DNA from: Candidatus Poribacteria bacterium
Lineage (GTDB): Bacteria > Poribacteria > WGA-4E > UBA9662
Assembly: GCA_012963885.1 (NCBI GenBank)
Contig: DTUY01000013.1
Span: 1-35,605 of the forward strand
Reading direction: 5' to 3'
DNA length: 35,605 bases
A program made the translations under genes and the position numbers. Below the pieces are notes generated by a model. It ran no database searches, had not been told where the DNA came from, and saw only the letters and a list, made by a program, of their open reading frames with translations. Positions 25,344 through 35,210 of this stretch are shown here, piece after piece. Numbering within the stretch: the stretch's first letter is position 1; every line of letters begins with the position of its first letter.

Positions 25344-26384
25344 TTATTCAAGCTCTGAAAGGTTGACTGGTCTATTTTCCTGAGCAGATAGATCAGCGGC
25401 GAAAACAACACGATGCGTTTCAAAAGCAGTATTGAAGTCGGTTAACGGCATCGGTTCTCCTGTCTCAATACTATCAATAAACGCTTGGAACTGTGGTTCG
25501 TAAGGGTGATCACTGACGTCACCAGAATCAATCAAAGATGTTTCAAGTGTTGACCATTTGTCTTTGTTCATTCCCCTTAGTTTCTCAGAATAAATACGGT
25601 TATCCAGCAAACTGCCTGCACTTCCGACAAGATGAATATGGAAATAGTAAGGTTGGAGACAATCTACACATGACGTTACTTTTGCTATTCGTTCTGATCC
25701 CTCAAACTTGAGAATGGTAACACTGGTGGTTTTATATTCGTAAGGATCAAAATGCTGGCTTCTTGATTTGGTATGATAGCTAGTTACCTCTTCTACTTTG
25801 CCATCCATGAAAAACAGCATGGCATCGAGAGCATGGCACCCAGCGGTTAGCAGGCTAGATCCCCCAAAATCCTTCTTAACGTTCCAATCATATTGACCAT
25901 ACCATGGCCCAATACCATGATAATAGTCCACTTCGGCATAGTGTAGGTCCCCAAGCAACCCTTCATCTACCAGAGACCGAATCAAAGTGAAGTGTTTACT
26001 ATACCGGCATTCAAAACATACACAAACACTGACGCCGTTTAGGCTTACTGCAGATTGAATCCGTTTTGCGTTCTCATAATCAATGCTGATTGGTTTTTCA
26101 ATAATCAAATGTTTTCCAGCTTCTGCCGCCGAAACCGCTTGATCTGGATGAAACGGATGAGGTGTACATATATCAATAATGTCGATATCCGGATCGGCAA
26201 TGAATTGATCGTAATTCGTATAGGGTTTCAATGGAATACCGTATTGTCCTTCCAAATCATCCGGATTGTGTTCACGGCGTGAACAAATCGCGGTAACATT
26301 TGCACCATTTACTGCCCTGAATGTGTCGATATGTGCACCAGCCACCCATCCAAGTCCAACAACTCCAACATTTAAATCACTCAT
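25344..26384 (-). CDS. Gfo/Idh/MocA family NAD(P)-dependent oxidoreductase
   Basis: The protein has 346 residues. The nucleotide-binding [13 protein letters not shown] is at 6-18 and IIEKPIS with the conserved lysine is at 94-100. [13 protein letters not shown] also fits the family. The substrate domain includes [19 protein letters not shown] with the likely catalytic histidine. It overlaps the upstream TPR-propeller gene by eight bases, so translation is probably coupled. It is followed by the two PhyH genes. It would oxidise or reduce a sugar or polyol-like compound, which remains unidentified. Confidence 0.87.
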   Translation of the reverse strand: MSDLNVGVVGLGWVAGAHIDTFRAVNGANVTAICSRREHNPDDLEGQYGIPLKPYTNYDQFIADPDIDIIDICTPHPFHPDQAVSAAEAGKHLIIEKPISIDYENAKRIQSAVSLNGVSVCVCFECRYSKHFTLIRSLVDEGLLGDLHYAEVDYYHGIGPWYGQYDWNVKKDFGGSSLLTAGCHALDAMLFFMDGKVEEVTSYHTKSRSQHFDPYEYKTTSVTILKFEGSERIAKVTSCVDCLQPYYFHIHLVGSAGSLLDNRIYSEKLRGMNKDKWSTLETSLIDSGDVSDHPYEPQFQAFIDSIETGEPMPLTDFNTAFETHRVVFAADLSAQENRPVNLSELE

Positions 26385-28323
26385 AACTTTCCTCTTCTTC
26401 AGGTTTAAGTTTTAATTCTTCTTCCCGTAAATTTAGTGCACTGGTGTTGATTCTTGCCAGTCCATTTGAAGTACCGATCCAAGCGACACTATCACCAATT
26501 TCTATTGAATTTACAGTTGGATCTCCAATCCGATCTTCTGGATAAGCAATGAGATCCCAGTCTCCGGTATTGCGTGTGTTTTTGTAGACACCATCGTTGG
26601 TTGCTAGCCACACTTCATCTTCCGTAACAGCAATGTGAATATTCTCAGGTCGCACCAGATTATCCAAATCTCCCCGAACAACTTCCTCTGAGTGACTTCC
26701 TAAGCTATCAAGGTCGCATTCGGTATAGCCACTGATTTCCCTAGGCTGATTATACCAAGTGAAGAAAAGCCGGTTGCCGACGAGATCAAAGCTGACAATC
26801 GAGTTTCCAACAATTGAATCAAGTCCCTCGAATTCACCGTAAGATCTCCAATAATTGAACTCTCGATCATAGAAGGCAACTCCGCTTTTAGAGGTACCTA
26901 TCCAAACGGTTCTTGGAGTCACCTCTAATGCCACGATGTCGTCGGCAGGCAATTCATCAGTCTCACGATTAAATATGCGCCATCCATCGGCGGCTCTACT
27001 GTATTGGGCAACGCCAGAGAAGGTTCCCATCCAGACTTCATTGCCAAAGATTTTTATGTCATATACCAGGTTGTGAGGTAATCCGTGATCTTGTGTATAG
27101 TTCTCGATACTTCCAGTTGTTTTATTATAACGGATAACACCATGATTCATGGTACCAATCCATAACTCTTCCTCATCAACTGCCAGAGACTGAATATTCA
27201 GAGGAGAACCTTCAAACATTTCTTCAAGCTGAGTAGTGAACTCTGTTTTAATTTCCCAAAAAACTGAACTGGTATCAGCCTCAGCCAAACCTTTGGCTGT
27301 CCCAACCCACACCGTCGTGCCATCAGCAGCTATTGCTTTTACTTTGTTGCTCGGTAGCCCATCAGAGACTCGGTAAATCATCCAAGCACTATTGTCGCGC
27401 ATCTGACGAACTTCCCGTTGTAACCTCAGATCTTGAGTCATTTCAATTGCAGTCGTGAAATCTGTAATTGCTTCGCTATTCTGATGAAGCTCTAAAAAGG
27501 CCCTTCCACGCATGGTATAAGCATAAGGGAGCCATTGACTCATTGTGTAAGTGAGAATAAAATTGGTCAAAGTCGATATTGCCAGCTCGGCTTGGTTGGT
27601 CTCGACCTGCAATTTTCCAATCAAATACTGTGCTTTTTCGTAATCCTCGTTTTCTGGGTTTTCTGGAAACTTCTCCGTTACCTGCATCAACAGTTCAAGA
27701 GCTTGGTCAAATGCTTCTACGTTCTCCGCTAGTAGAAATGCCGCCTTATAACCCGCATATGCACATCGCTCATGTTCAGGATAATTTTCGAATAACAGAA
27801 TGTAGCTTTCAGCAGCTTTCTCAAATTCACCCTTTGAAAGATAAGTAGTCGCAGATAGCACAAATTGTTCTGATAAATCATACGACGGATCAACCGCCGC
27901 CGCTAATCCGAAGTATTTGATGGCATTATCCGTTTCACCATCTTCTTGAAAAAGTTCTGCCAGTCGGAAATAGGCTTTTGCATTCTGGGGTGACTCTTGA
28001 ATTGATAACTCAAAGAGTTTTCTAGCTTGCTCTCGAAGACCAAGTTTTAAAAGATCTTCAGCATTTTGTAGGTATTTTTCCGATACGGCATTCGAAGTGA
28101 TCGAAATGTGGCTTATCTCATCCAACGAAACCGACATTTTCTGTCCATTAAACTCGATTTCAATGGTGCGATTATCGGCGTTTAGCCAGCGACCGGTGAT
28201 CCGGTCTCCATTTCTCAAATAGATCGAAACAGGAGTCTCTCCATAACTAATATTTCCAAAGAAAAAGGCAAACAATACTGTTAAAACTACTACATTTTTA
28301 AGAGTTTTGCTTAACGAAATCAT
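26377..28323 (-). CDS. Exported TPR and two-component-regulator-propeller protein
   Basis: The protein has 648 residues. A signal peptide (residues 1-28) precedes a small beta domain of about 50 residues ([15 protein letters not shown]) that resembles an SH3/Sm-like fold. Four or five TPR units follow, about 78-300. The rest is a beta-propeller of Reg_prop repeats, recognisable by repeated WIGT/WVGT-type segments ([20 protein letters not shown] and [20 protein letters not shown]). These repeats are common in periplasmic sensors and envelope proteins, but here no kinase or DNA-binding domain follows. The tail is acidic. It starts 29 bases after the A2M gene and overlaps the Gfo/Idh gene. Confidence 0.85.
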   Translation of the reverse strand: MISLSKTLKNVVVLTVLFAFFFGNISYGETPVSIYLRNGDRITGRWLNADNRTIEIEFNGQKMSVSLDEISHISITSNAVSEKYLQNAEDLLKLGLREQARKLFELSIQESPQNAKAYFRLAELFQEDGETDNAIKYFGLAAAVDPSYDLSEQFVLSATTYLSKGEFEKAAESYILLFENYPEHERCAYAGYKAAFLLAENVEAFDQALELLMQVTEKFPENPENEDYEKAQYLIGKLQVETNQAELAISTLTNFILTYTMSQWLPYAYTMRGRAFLELHQNSEAITDFTTAIEMTQDLRLQREVRQMRDNSAWMIYRVSDGLPSNKVKAIAADGTTVWVGTAKGLAEADTSSVFWEIKTEFTTQLEEMFEGSPLNIQSLAVDEEELWIGTMNHGVIRYNKTTGSIENYTQDHGLPHNLVYDIKIFGNEVWMGTFSGVAQYSRAADGWRIFNRETDELPADDIVALEVTPRTVWIGTSKSGVAFYDREFNYWRSYGEFEGLDSIVGNSIVSFDLVGNRLFFTWYNQPREISGYTECDLDSLGSHSEEVVRGDLDNLVRPENIHIAVTEDEVWLATNDGVYKNTRNTGDWDLIAYPEDRIGDPTVNSIEIGDSVAWIGTSNGLARINTSALNLREEELKLKPEEEESYE

Positions 28324-28352
28324 CTGTGCCCACTTTTAGATTGGATGTTGTT

Positions 28353-31300
28353 TTAAATTTCACCAGTGGCAACCTTAATTTGACCACCTGATGCGACTGA
28401 AGACTTTGTAGGATCATACATAGCATCGGCAGCAATAGGAGGCAAGGTAAACTCACCTTGAGTAATGGCACGAAGCGCATAGTAAAATTTGATTTCGGTT
28501 CCTCGCTTAAAGTTGCCATAGAAAACAAGCCGGTCGTCACGAATGTCCATATAGTCAGGCTTGAACTGTTGATCGGTAATCCACGGAATTCCCGCACGAG
28601 ACTCAATTCGTGGGTTTTCAATCTCAAATCCCGCCGGAAGCATATCGACGATAGCTACATTTTCTAAATCTATATTTAATGACTTAATTTTCACTTCTGC
28701 CACAATTATTGATCCATGTTTGAAAGTATTATCCGTGATTGGTTCTCCATTATCCTTGAGGTAACGACGCCGAACCATTAAATCCTTATCAAATTCCTGG
28801 ACCACTGATCCGGTTGGAATTCCTGAGGTTGTCCAATAATAATAACAATTTCCATCGCCCTCAAGTTCTATCCGAACCTCTGATCCAAGCCAAGTTTCAT
28901 CGGTATAATAGGTATCATTGGCATCAAAATCCGCTACATGTTTACCCCCAACAATGATTTTGCCAGTGTAATTGTCGTTAACCATTTTTCTCAACATCTT
29001 GCCTAATGCAAGAAACGCAAAGGCATTTTCCTGTGTCGTGTACCATCGGTTATTTTTGCTAGCTACATCACTGAGTCTTTCAACCAACTGCATAGTCATA
29101 GGGTGATTTTCGTTTAGGTCAACTAGTATACCAAGCATAATCGCTTCAGTACGTGTGCGCGAATAGAAGTTTCCACCAGATCCACGATTCTCGTCAGTCT
29201 GAGTTGAAATGCTAGGAGGAAGCATATTCAGGGCAGTGTTCAATTCACCAGACGCACCAAAGGCACCTGCTAGATGAAACCAACCCGAATCACTAAGTGA
29301 ATTTCGCTGGTTATTTTTCAGATAGTTCATTGTCGCCTTTTCAGGATACCCAGTCAGCGCCAAAACATAACAGGCATAAGCAATACGGTCGTTCCCACGA
29401 TAATCTTGCTCTACTTGTCTTATTTGAAATTGAAGTCCGCTGATCATTTGATCATAAACACGGTCGGAAACTTGGTAACCTACTTTGCGGGCTTCAACCA
29501 AGAAATGAGCTGCGTAGGTACTCGACCAATGATTGGAGTGACTTCCGCCAGGCCAATAGGCAAAGAGTCCATTATACAAAACCATGGACTCTATTTTCCG
29601 GATACCTTCAATGACATAATAATCAGCATCATTGTTGATAAAAAGCTTTTGACCAACTGCTTTGGCTAGATCCTTGAAATACAGCAACGGAAAAACCTTA
29701 GAGGTAGTTTGTTCCAAGCAGCCATGCGGATAAGTTAACAAGTACGATAACCCAGCGGAAAATTTGGTTGCGGGAAATGGTGAGAGTATCAGTTCAACAT
29801 TTGCCGTATTTTCAAGCAAGTTTGAGGGGAAAATAAAACTTGCTGGTTCGTTATCTGTTGCAATACCCGACCCACTTTGCGTAACTAAAGGCGCAGCAGG
29901 ACGTAAGGGTAAACTGGTTACAATCTGAGTTGGTTTAAGGTTTACGGCAGATGCGCCACTACTCCGTGCTAACAACGTAAACTTGATTATACCAATGGCA
30001 TTATAGGCTCTTGCTTCGAAGAAAACCTGATCTTCCTGATTCTCTTCCAGGGTGACGGTTTGAAGTGCTGAACCACTAATCTCAACAAAACCTTCTTTAA
30101 CTAGTGAAACTTCAATATCCGTTTTTTGGCCAGTACCATTGAAAACACGAACGGGGATTCGGAACCAATCACCAGCAGCGACAAAACGCGGAAAAGTTGG
30201 TGTCAATACAATTGGATCCCTGACTGTAACCATTTCTGAGTCAAAGCCAAACCGATCGTTTGAAAACGTAACCGCCATGATTCGTAAACTTCCATTAAAC
30301 TGTGGCACGCTAAATTTAACTGATCCTTTGCCAAATTGGTCCGTCTCGATAATCCCTGACCACATGGCAACTGGTTTGACCCGGCTAACACTGACAGTAC
30401 TGAGTCGGCGTTTACGTCCAGCATCAACACCATCACCTCCAGTACTTGACTTACCTTTGGTGATTTTGATCTCCGGTAGAATCGCTGAATACGAGTCATG
30501 CGACTGAATACCAAGCCCTCGTTGTCGGAAGAAATGTTGGTGTGCATCTGGTGTCTTAAAGTCAGTGAGCTGTAAAATTCCCTCATCAACCGCAGCAACA
30601 GTCAAATGACTTTTTCCAGATTCGCCTGTAACGTAGTAATCAATTTCTAATTCAGTGTTTGGACGGATCAGTTTTGGAGTCTTAAGCTCTACTTGCAAAC
30701 GATTCTTATGAGCATCTATTTTAATTGGTACTATACCAAAGGCACGAGCAGGCGCGTGTCTTTCAAGCGATTGGGCTGAACGAACTAGACTAGCGGAAAC
30801 ATAAACGTTCGGTCTAAAATCTGTGGTGATGGGGATATCGATCACTCCCGTATTTTCCTTCATCATAACTGTACGGTGACTTAATACCCGGTCACGCTCA
30901 ATGGTTAGGAAAAGCTTTCCTGAAAAAGGAGCTTTTATTTGGACCTTAGCCACATCACCAGGCAAGTATGATGGCCGGTCCAGATCAATATCCAATCGAC
31001 TTGGATTGTCCATTGCCCACGGGACATATCCCCAACCAGAGGCATAAAATCCAATTGAACTGGATGCGCCTGATTCAGAATCACGGAACTCAATTCGGTA
31101 TTCTCCCCACTCTTTTGGAATGAACGTAAACGTCCTTATCTCGACTCCTGATTTCATTCGGTGAGAAGAGATCTCAATTTCCTGCTTCTCCGATATGTAG
31201 CGATACCGCCCCTGATTGTCTCGGCGTAAGATAGAATTCCAGTACAACTGGTAGACGATTACATCCAAGTCTCGATTGGGCACTACTTCCCCACTTTGAT

Positions 31301-33869
31301 CCACGCTGACAAACTCAAATGGCGTCTCTTCATTAATTTTTGCATAACCTTTACCTGTCATTCCCCGAACACCAATATAGTGTAAGTAAGGATGGATTGC
31401 TATTCGCTTATAGGCACTTATTGCCCGTCCACCTGGTTCGCTTACAGTTGCTGACAGAATTCCCTTCAGGATCGAAGGGGACTTCATCTGCGGAGGCAAA
31501 TTGAGTAAAAAGCTGGCTCTCCCATTTTTATCAAGTTTCAACTCACCAAGATCAAGTCGCTGTTTTTTGAATTCAATTGAGCTGTTAGTGAACACAAACG
31601 ATTTAAATTTCTCTGCTACAAAAACATCAGTTTCCAGATCGCAAGTGGCAGTTGTTTTCATGCCCGCCGCTGGTGGACCAAACAAATTTGAACCTTCAAC
31701 ATTAACTCTAACTTCATTTCCAAGTTGATAGGCCTTCTCTGACGTATCGATTTTAACTTTTACTCGATCAGGCATAAACTCCTCAACTCGGAAGACTAGC
31801 CGACCTACTTCCTGATCGGCTATTAGAAGCTTAGACGTATAACCACCAGTCTCTACGTAATATGGCAGATCAAGGTTTAATTCAACGGCTCCTTGTGCGT
31901 TAGTTTGGAATCGAAACTCACCGAAGATTTGCTGTTTTGGATTCAGAACTTGCATCACAACTGGAATTGAGGGCGGTGGCATGTTTTTTCCGTCACGCAC
32001 AACCGCTATTAAATTCGCCCGCTCCCCAGGACGATATATACCGCGATCTGAGTAGATGAAAGCATCATATCCTTGATGTAAGTATGAAGGTCCTTTGACC
32101 TTGAAATCGGTGGTGGAAATCAGTGTCTTGTTAAGCTGGAGAAAGCTGAAATCCTCACCTTTCTCCGCACTGATCATGAATGGTTGAAAACCTTCGGTTG
32201 GTTTCTCAATCGCTTCAAATTTGATGAAACCATTTGCATTCGTTTTGCCGGAAAGTAGGGTTTGGTTATTGCTGCTTATCAGCCGGATTTTAGTGTTGGG
32301 TATCGGTTCAAGTGAAGCTAGTGAACTGACCCAGATTAACAATTCTTTGTTCGCTCGTTTGGCAATTATTCCAAGATCTGTAATCAGTATCCACTGATGA
32401 GCTCTACGCCATCCACGATCGACTTCGCGTGAGATTATCTTGAAGATCCCAGTTCGATTACTATCAAGGTAGTCTTTAAGAAGTATAGGGGTGATTACCT
32501 CATCATTTCTAATTTTTTGTACATTAATCTCCTCATTATGGATTTTTTCCCCTAAGTTTTTAGTCCAACTTGACCAACTCTGTGTACTTGCCAAGTAATT
32601 AATATTATTGACAAAAATTTTTTCAATTTCAATTTGTACCTTGTCAATATTTATCGTTGCCAAGCCAATGTTTAAGTTCCCGCCTCGGGGCAGATAGATA
32701 CCTTCTCCAACAAAACGTAAACTGGGTTCCAAATCAGGGATAATTAGGCGACTTGTAAAATCGCGTTTTAACAGAGACTCATCAATTGAAGACAACCCAC
32801 TCCGAATAATGACAGTGTAGTTATTGCCAGGCTTAAAATCACTACTTTCAATTCTTAGCGAGTTATAATCGCTGACAATTTGACACTCGATCTTTGGCTC
32901 GATCGAGAAAAATTGCTGTAGCATTTCTGGAACGATTTCCGAACTAAATCTCAACCGAATATAGTGACCAGATCCTCCCGACTGTACACTGGCCCTCTCA
33001 ACGACTAAGTTGCCGGCTCCTCTTAAAACAACTGAGTCGCTATATCGGCGACGTAATCCAAGTTGAGCGTCAATCGGTTTCAGGCCTTCGCCAACCCTCA
33101 GCATGATTGTTTGATCTTTGCCAAGCCTTCGGATTTCTTCTGTTTCAAACTCTATGGTTGAGTGCGCACCTACTGCTTTGACCTGATATGGAAGTTTTGT
33201 ACCAGCTAGATGCAGAGAGAGATGCTGTTTAAGCTGATCCACCTCAACCGGGTAGTTAAACATAACCCGACCGGCAACCTTATACTCCTTTCTGCCAAAA
33301 TCATAAGCGAAATTGAGATCTGACTTTTGAACCCTAAATCGCTCGGTGGAAAATTTGAAACTTCGTTGGCCTGTCAATACGTAATTGGCTGAATTTACAA
33401 CTCCAGGCAGAATCTCAGCTATAAATTTTGTTGAGGGGGCAAGTGGATTATCTGGAAGGAATTGAAGTTGATTATTAGATACCCAGTTATATTGACCTTG
33501 AATCGTCGGAGAGAACTTGAGCGAAGCAATACCAGAACGGTTATCAGCCGGAAGACCATCAGCGATCGGTTGCGAAAACCTGACAGTGACTACAGAAAGT
33601 TTGGAGGTCTGCCCCAAGGGAGAAAAAGAATCGACGACAAATTCTGTAACATCAGCTTCCTCCAACTGGGTTTCATCTTTAGCTTCTACTGTGTTAGTGA
33701 TATCATATCGATCCCTCAACTGGTTTTCTTGAACAATATAGACAATACCGACAATAATAATGAATGACAGAAAAGCGATAATTCCCAGGAGGAATTTGGG
33801 GTTGGATACTATGTTTTGAGGCATTGAGGAATTGTTATCCTGAGCGTTGGGAGTATCTTCTGAACCCAT
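28353..33869 (-). CDS. Membrane-anchored alpha-2-macroglobulin family protein with thioester site
   Basis: At 1838 residues this is a full-length bacterial A2M. A single N-terminal membrane helix (about residues 28-46) anchors it facing the periplasm. The MG domains follow, including an MG2 region with SDRGIYRPGE, a bait-region/A2M core, and the thioester motif YPHGCLEQTT with C1384 and the Gln two residues after the Glu. In this family the thioester traps proteases covalently, and the enzyme is thought to protect the envelope. The usual partner, a PbpC-like penicillin-binding protein, is not in the window. I use ATG 33869; a TTG at 33914 extends the frame by 15 residues but has no clear role. 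It heads a group with the TPR-propeller, Gfo and PhyH genes. Confidence 0.92.
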   Translation of the reverse strand: MGSEDTPNAQDNNSSMPQNIVSNPKFLLGIIAFLSFIIIVGIVYIVQENQLRDRYDITNTVEAKDETQLEEADVTEFVVDSFSPLGQTSKLSVVTVRFSQPIADGLPADNRSGIASLKFSPTIQGQYNWVSNNQLQFLPDNPLAPSTKFIAEILPGVVNSANYVLTGQRSFKFSTERFRVQKSDLNFAYDFGRKEYKVAGRVMFNYPVEVDQLKQHLSLHLAGTKLPYQVKAVGAHSTIEFETEEIRRLGKDQTIMLRVGEGLKPIDAQLGLRRRYSDSVVLRGAGNLVVERASVQSGGSGHYIRLRFSSEIVPEMLQQFFSIEPKIECQIVSDYNSLRIESSDFKPGNNYTVIIRSGLSSIDESLLKRDFTSRLIIPDLEPSLRFVGEGIYLPRGGNLNIGLATINIDKVQIEIEKIFVNNINYLASTQSWSSWTKNLGEKIHNEEINVQKIRNDEVITPILLKDYLDSNRTGIFKIISREVDRGWRRAHQWILITDLGIIAKRANKELLIWVSSLASLEPIPNTKIRLISSNNQTLLSGKTNANGFIKFEAIEKPTEGFQPFMISAEKGEDFSFLQLNKTLISTTDFKVKGPSYLHQGYDAFIYSDRGIYRPGERANLIAVVRDGKNMPPPSIPVVMQVLNPKQQIFGEFRFQTNAQGAVELNLDLPYYVETGGYTSKLLIADQEVGRLVFRVEEFMPDRVKVKIDTSEKAYQLGNEVRVNVEGSNLFGPPAAGMKTTATCDLETDVFVAEKFKSFVFTNSSIEFKKQRLDLGELKLDKNGRASFLLNLPPQMKSPSILKGILSATVSEPGGRAISAYKRIAIHPYLHYIGVRGMTGKGYAKINEETPFEFVSVDQSGEVVPNRDLDVIVYQLYWNSILRRDNQGRYRYISEKQEIEISSHRMKSGVEIRTFTFIPKEWGEYRIEFRDSESGASSSIGFYASGWGYVPWAMDNPSRLDIDLDRPSYLPGDVAKVQIKAPFSGKLFLTIERDRVLSHRTVMMKENTGVIDIPITTDFRPNVYVSASLVRSAQSLERHAPARAFGIVPIKIDAHKNRLQVELKTPKLIRPNTELEIDYYVTGESGKSHLTVAAVDEGILQLTDFKTPDAHQHFFRQRGLGIQSHDSYSAILPEIKITKGKSSTGGDGVDAGRKRRLSTVSVSRVKPVAMWSGIIETDQFGKGSVKFSVPQFNGSLRIMAVTFSNDRFGFDSEMVTVRDPIVLTPTFPRFVAAGDWFRIPVRVFNGTGQKTDIEVSLVKEGFVEISGSALQTVTLEENQEDQVFFEARAYNAIGIIKFTLLARSSGASAVNLKPTQIVTSLPLRPAAPLVTQSGSGIATDNEPASFIFPSNLLENTANVELILSPFPATKFSAGLSYLLTYPHGCLEQTTSKVFPLLYFKDLAKAVGQKLFINNDADYYVIEGIRKIESMVLYNGLFAYWPGGSHSNHWSSTYAAHFLVEARKVGYQVSDRVYDQMISGLQFQIRQVEQDYRGNDRIAYACYVLALTGYPEKATMNYLKNNQRNSLSDSGWFHLAGAFGASGELNTALNMLPPSISTQTDENRGSGGNFYSRTRTEAIMLGILVDLNENHPMTMQLVERLSDVASKNNRWYTTQENAFAFLALGKMLRKMVNDNYTGKIIVGGKHVADFDANDTYYTDETWLGSEVRIELEGDGNCYYYWTTSGIPTGSVVQEFDKDLMVRRRYLKDNGEPITDNTFKHGSIIVAEVKIKSLNIDLENVAIVDMLPAGFEIENPRIESRAGIPWITDQQFKPDYMDIRDDRLVFYGNFKRGTEIKFYYALRAITQGEFTLPPIAADAMYDPTKSSVASGGQIKVATGEI

Positions 33870-33925
33870 ACAAAAAATCTCAACAGTTAGAATTAGAACA
33901 AAACCAAACAACAAGGTAAATACAG

Positions 33926-33953
33926 TTTATCACGGGAATCATTTGAATTTCAA
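33926..33953 (-). promoter_or_regulatory. Candidate sigma-70-like promoter for the alpha-2-macroglobulin gene
   Basis: On the minus strand TTGAAA (33953-33948) and GATAAA (33931-33926) are separated by 16 bases. It lies about 60 bases before the chosen ATG, in the 206-base gap between the A2M gene and the small coiled-coil ORF. Confidence 0.3.
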
Positions 33954-34075
33954 GCGTCATCATTCAGGTTGAAAAAGTCAGAAAAAAACACTACAATATT
34001 CGATTTTCAACTGTTGGCTAAGATAGATTCAAGTGAGGATTGATTGCTACTCTTAAACATAAAGCAGGTTTTAGA

Positions 34076-34327
34076 TTATAAGTCTATTGAGGCCGCAGAA
34101 TCTTTGATTCCTTGCCTAAGTGCGTTGAGGCGCAAGCCAAGTGATTTCTCAAGTTGTGCTAGATGTAGCATCCAAGAGTCCTTTGAGTCGTCTTCATCAG
34201 ATCCAAACTCATCTGTAATTGATAGCCGTAGGAACTTTAAACGTTCCCTTTGCAGTGATTTTAACTGCTCATCGTATTCTTCAATCCCAGCCTGAAGTAA
34301 GGCGACAAGTTCCCGAATCTTCTCCAA
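34076..34327 (-). CDS. Small coiled-coil-like hypothetical protein
   Basis: This is an 83-residue ORF, strongly charged and probably helical (IRELVALLQAGIEEYDEQLK and LAQLEKSLGLRLNALRQGI), with an acidic middle (DEFGSDEDDSKD). I do not recognise the family. The start is uncertain: TTG at 34327 lacks a ribosome site, and GGAG lies just after it. It is downstream of tRNA-Ala on the same strand and could be transcribed with it. It is real only if it has homologues; composition and length alone are weak evidence. Confidence 0.4.
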   Translation of the reverse strand: MEKIRELVALLQAGIEEYDEQLKSLQRERLKFLRLSITDEFGSDEDDSKDSWMLHLAQLEKSLGLRLNALRQGIKDSAASIDL

Positions 34328-34408
34328 AATTGAGTTGCCTCAGTTTTACGTTGCAGGTTGAGTAGTCGTGCTAGGGTAGGCAAAGTTAGGAAAGTATGCT
34401 AAAAAATA

Positions 34409-34484
<76 letters not shown>

Positions 34485-34499
34485 ACACCTGAAAGGCGA

Positions 34500-34529
34500 A
34501 TTTTAGCACATATCTGATTAAGTATGCAA
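34500..34529 (-). promoter_or_regulatory. Candidate promoter for tRNA-Ala
   Basis: On the minus strand TTGCAT (34529-34524) and TAAAAT (34505-34500) are separated by 18 bases. The -10 ends 15 bases before the mature tRNA 5' end, leaving a short leader. It sits back to back with the start of tsaB. Confidence 0.4.
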
Positions 34530-34538
34530 GGAAAAAGC

Positions 34539-35210
34539 ATGACAATTTTAGGAATTGACACCTCAACTGCTATTGGTAGCGTTGGCCTGTTGGTAGATCA
34601 AGAACTTATTGCTGAACATTCCCTCGATGTTACGCAAGCTCACTCCTCGCGGTTGATGCCAGCAATCAATACGATTTTGGCATGGGGTGATCTGAACATC
34701 AAAGATATTGACGCACTAGCTGTTGCTACCGGACCTGGTTCATTTACGGGTGTCCGCATTGCTGTGGCTACAGCAAAGTCAATATGTTATGCCATAAAAA
34801 AACCAATCCTTGCCATATCGACGCTTGAAGCGATTGCCTATAATTTACGGTATGCTAATCAACTAATCTGCCCCATCTTAGATGCACGCCGAGATCAGGT
34901 ATACACCGCTATCTTTCAAGGTGGGGAAAATCTTATACGCCGAACGGAAGACCTATGCGTTCCGCTTGCTGAGATCCTAAATCGCCTCGATGATATCAGT
35001 GATAGTCCCGTCGTTTTTGTTGGAAATGGTCTCCATCGTTATGGTGAAGATATCCGTAGGAGATTAAACAAACCCGTTTTGGTTATCCCAACTTTTAACG
35101 TTCCACGCGGTGCGAATATCGCATATTTAGGTACTGAACGTTTTCAATCTGGGAATGTTGACGACTACTTCTCAATTACGCCGAATTATGTTAGATTGGG
35201 TGATCCCTAA
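34539..35210 (+). CDS. tsaB: tRNA threonylcarbamoyladenosine biosynthesis protein TsaB
   Basis: TsaB is the inactive-kinase-like scaffold partner of TsaD in making t6A at position 37 of ANN-decoding tRNAs. The ASKHA fold is shown by ILGIDTSTAIGSVGL at the N-terminus. VTQAHSSRLMPAI and AVATGPGSFTGVRIAVATAK are the classic TsaB/TsaD signature, and PILDARRDQVYTA follows. The protein has 223 residues from ATG 34539, which has AAGGA at good spacing; an upstream ATG at 34524 would overlap the tRNA promoter. The stop is directly followed by the ATG of the flippase gene. No tsaD or tsaE is in the window. Confidence 0.93.
   Translation: MTILGIDTSTAIGSVGLLVDQELIAEHSLDVTQAHSSRLMPAINTILAWGDLNIKDIDALAVATGPGSFTGVRIAVATAKSICYAIKKPILAISTLEAIAYNLRYANQLICPILDARRDQVYTAIFQGGENLIRRTEDLCVPLAEILNRLDDISDSPVVFVGNGLHRYGEDIRRRLNKPVLVIPTFNVPRGANIAYLGTERFQSGNVDDYFSITPNYVRLGDP

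Noticed and set aside
30139..30507. A 122-residue plus-strand frame inside the alpha-2-macroglobulin gene
   Set aside because: It is antisense to a well-conserved coding region with no independent similarity, so it is a shadow.
33870..33914. A possible lipoprotein-type N-terminal extension of the A2M protein from TTG 33914
   Set aside because: The ATG at 33869 gives a standard single membrane anchor. The extension has no proper lipobox, and a second helix would follow.
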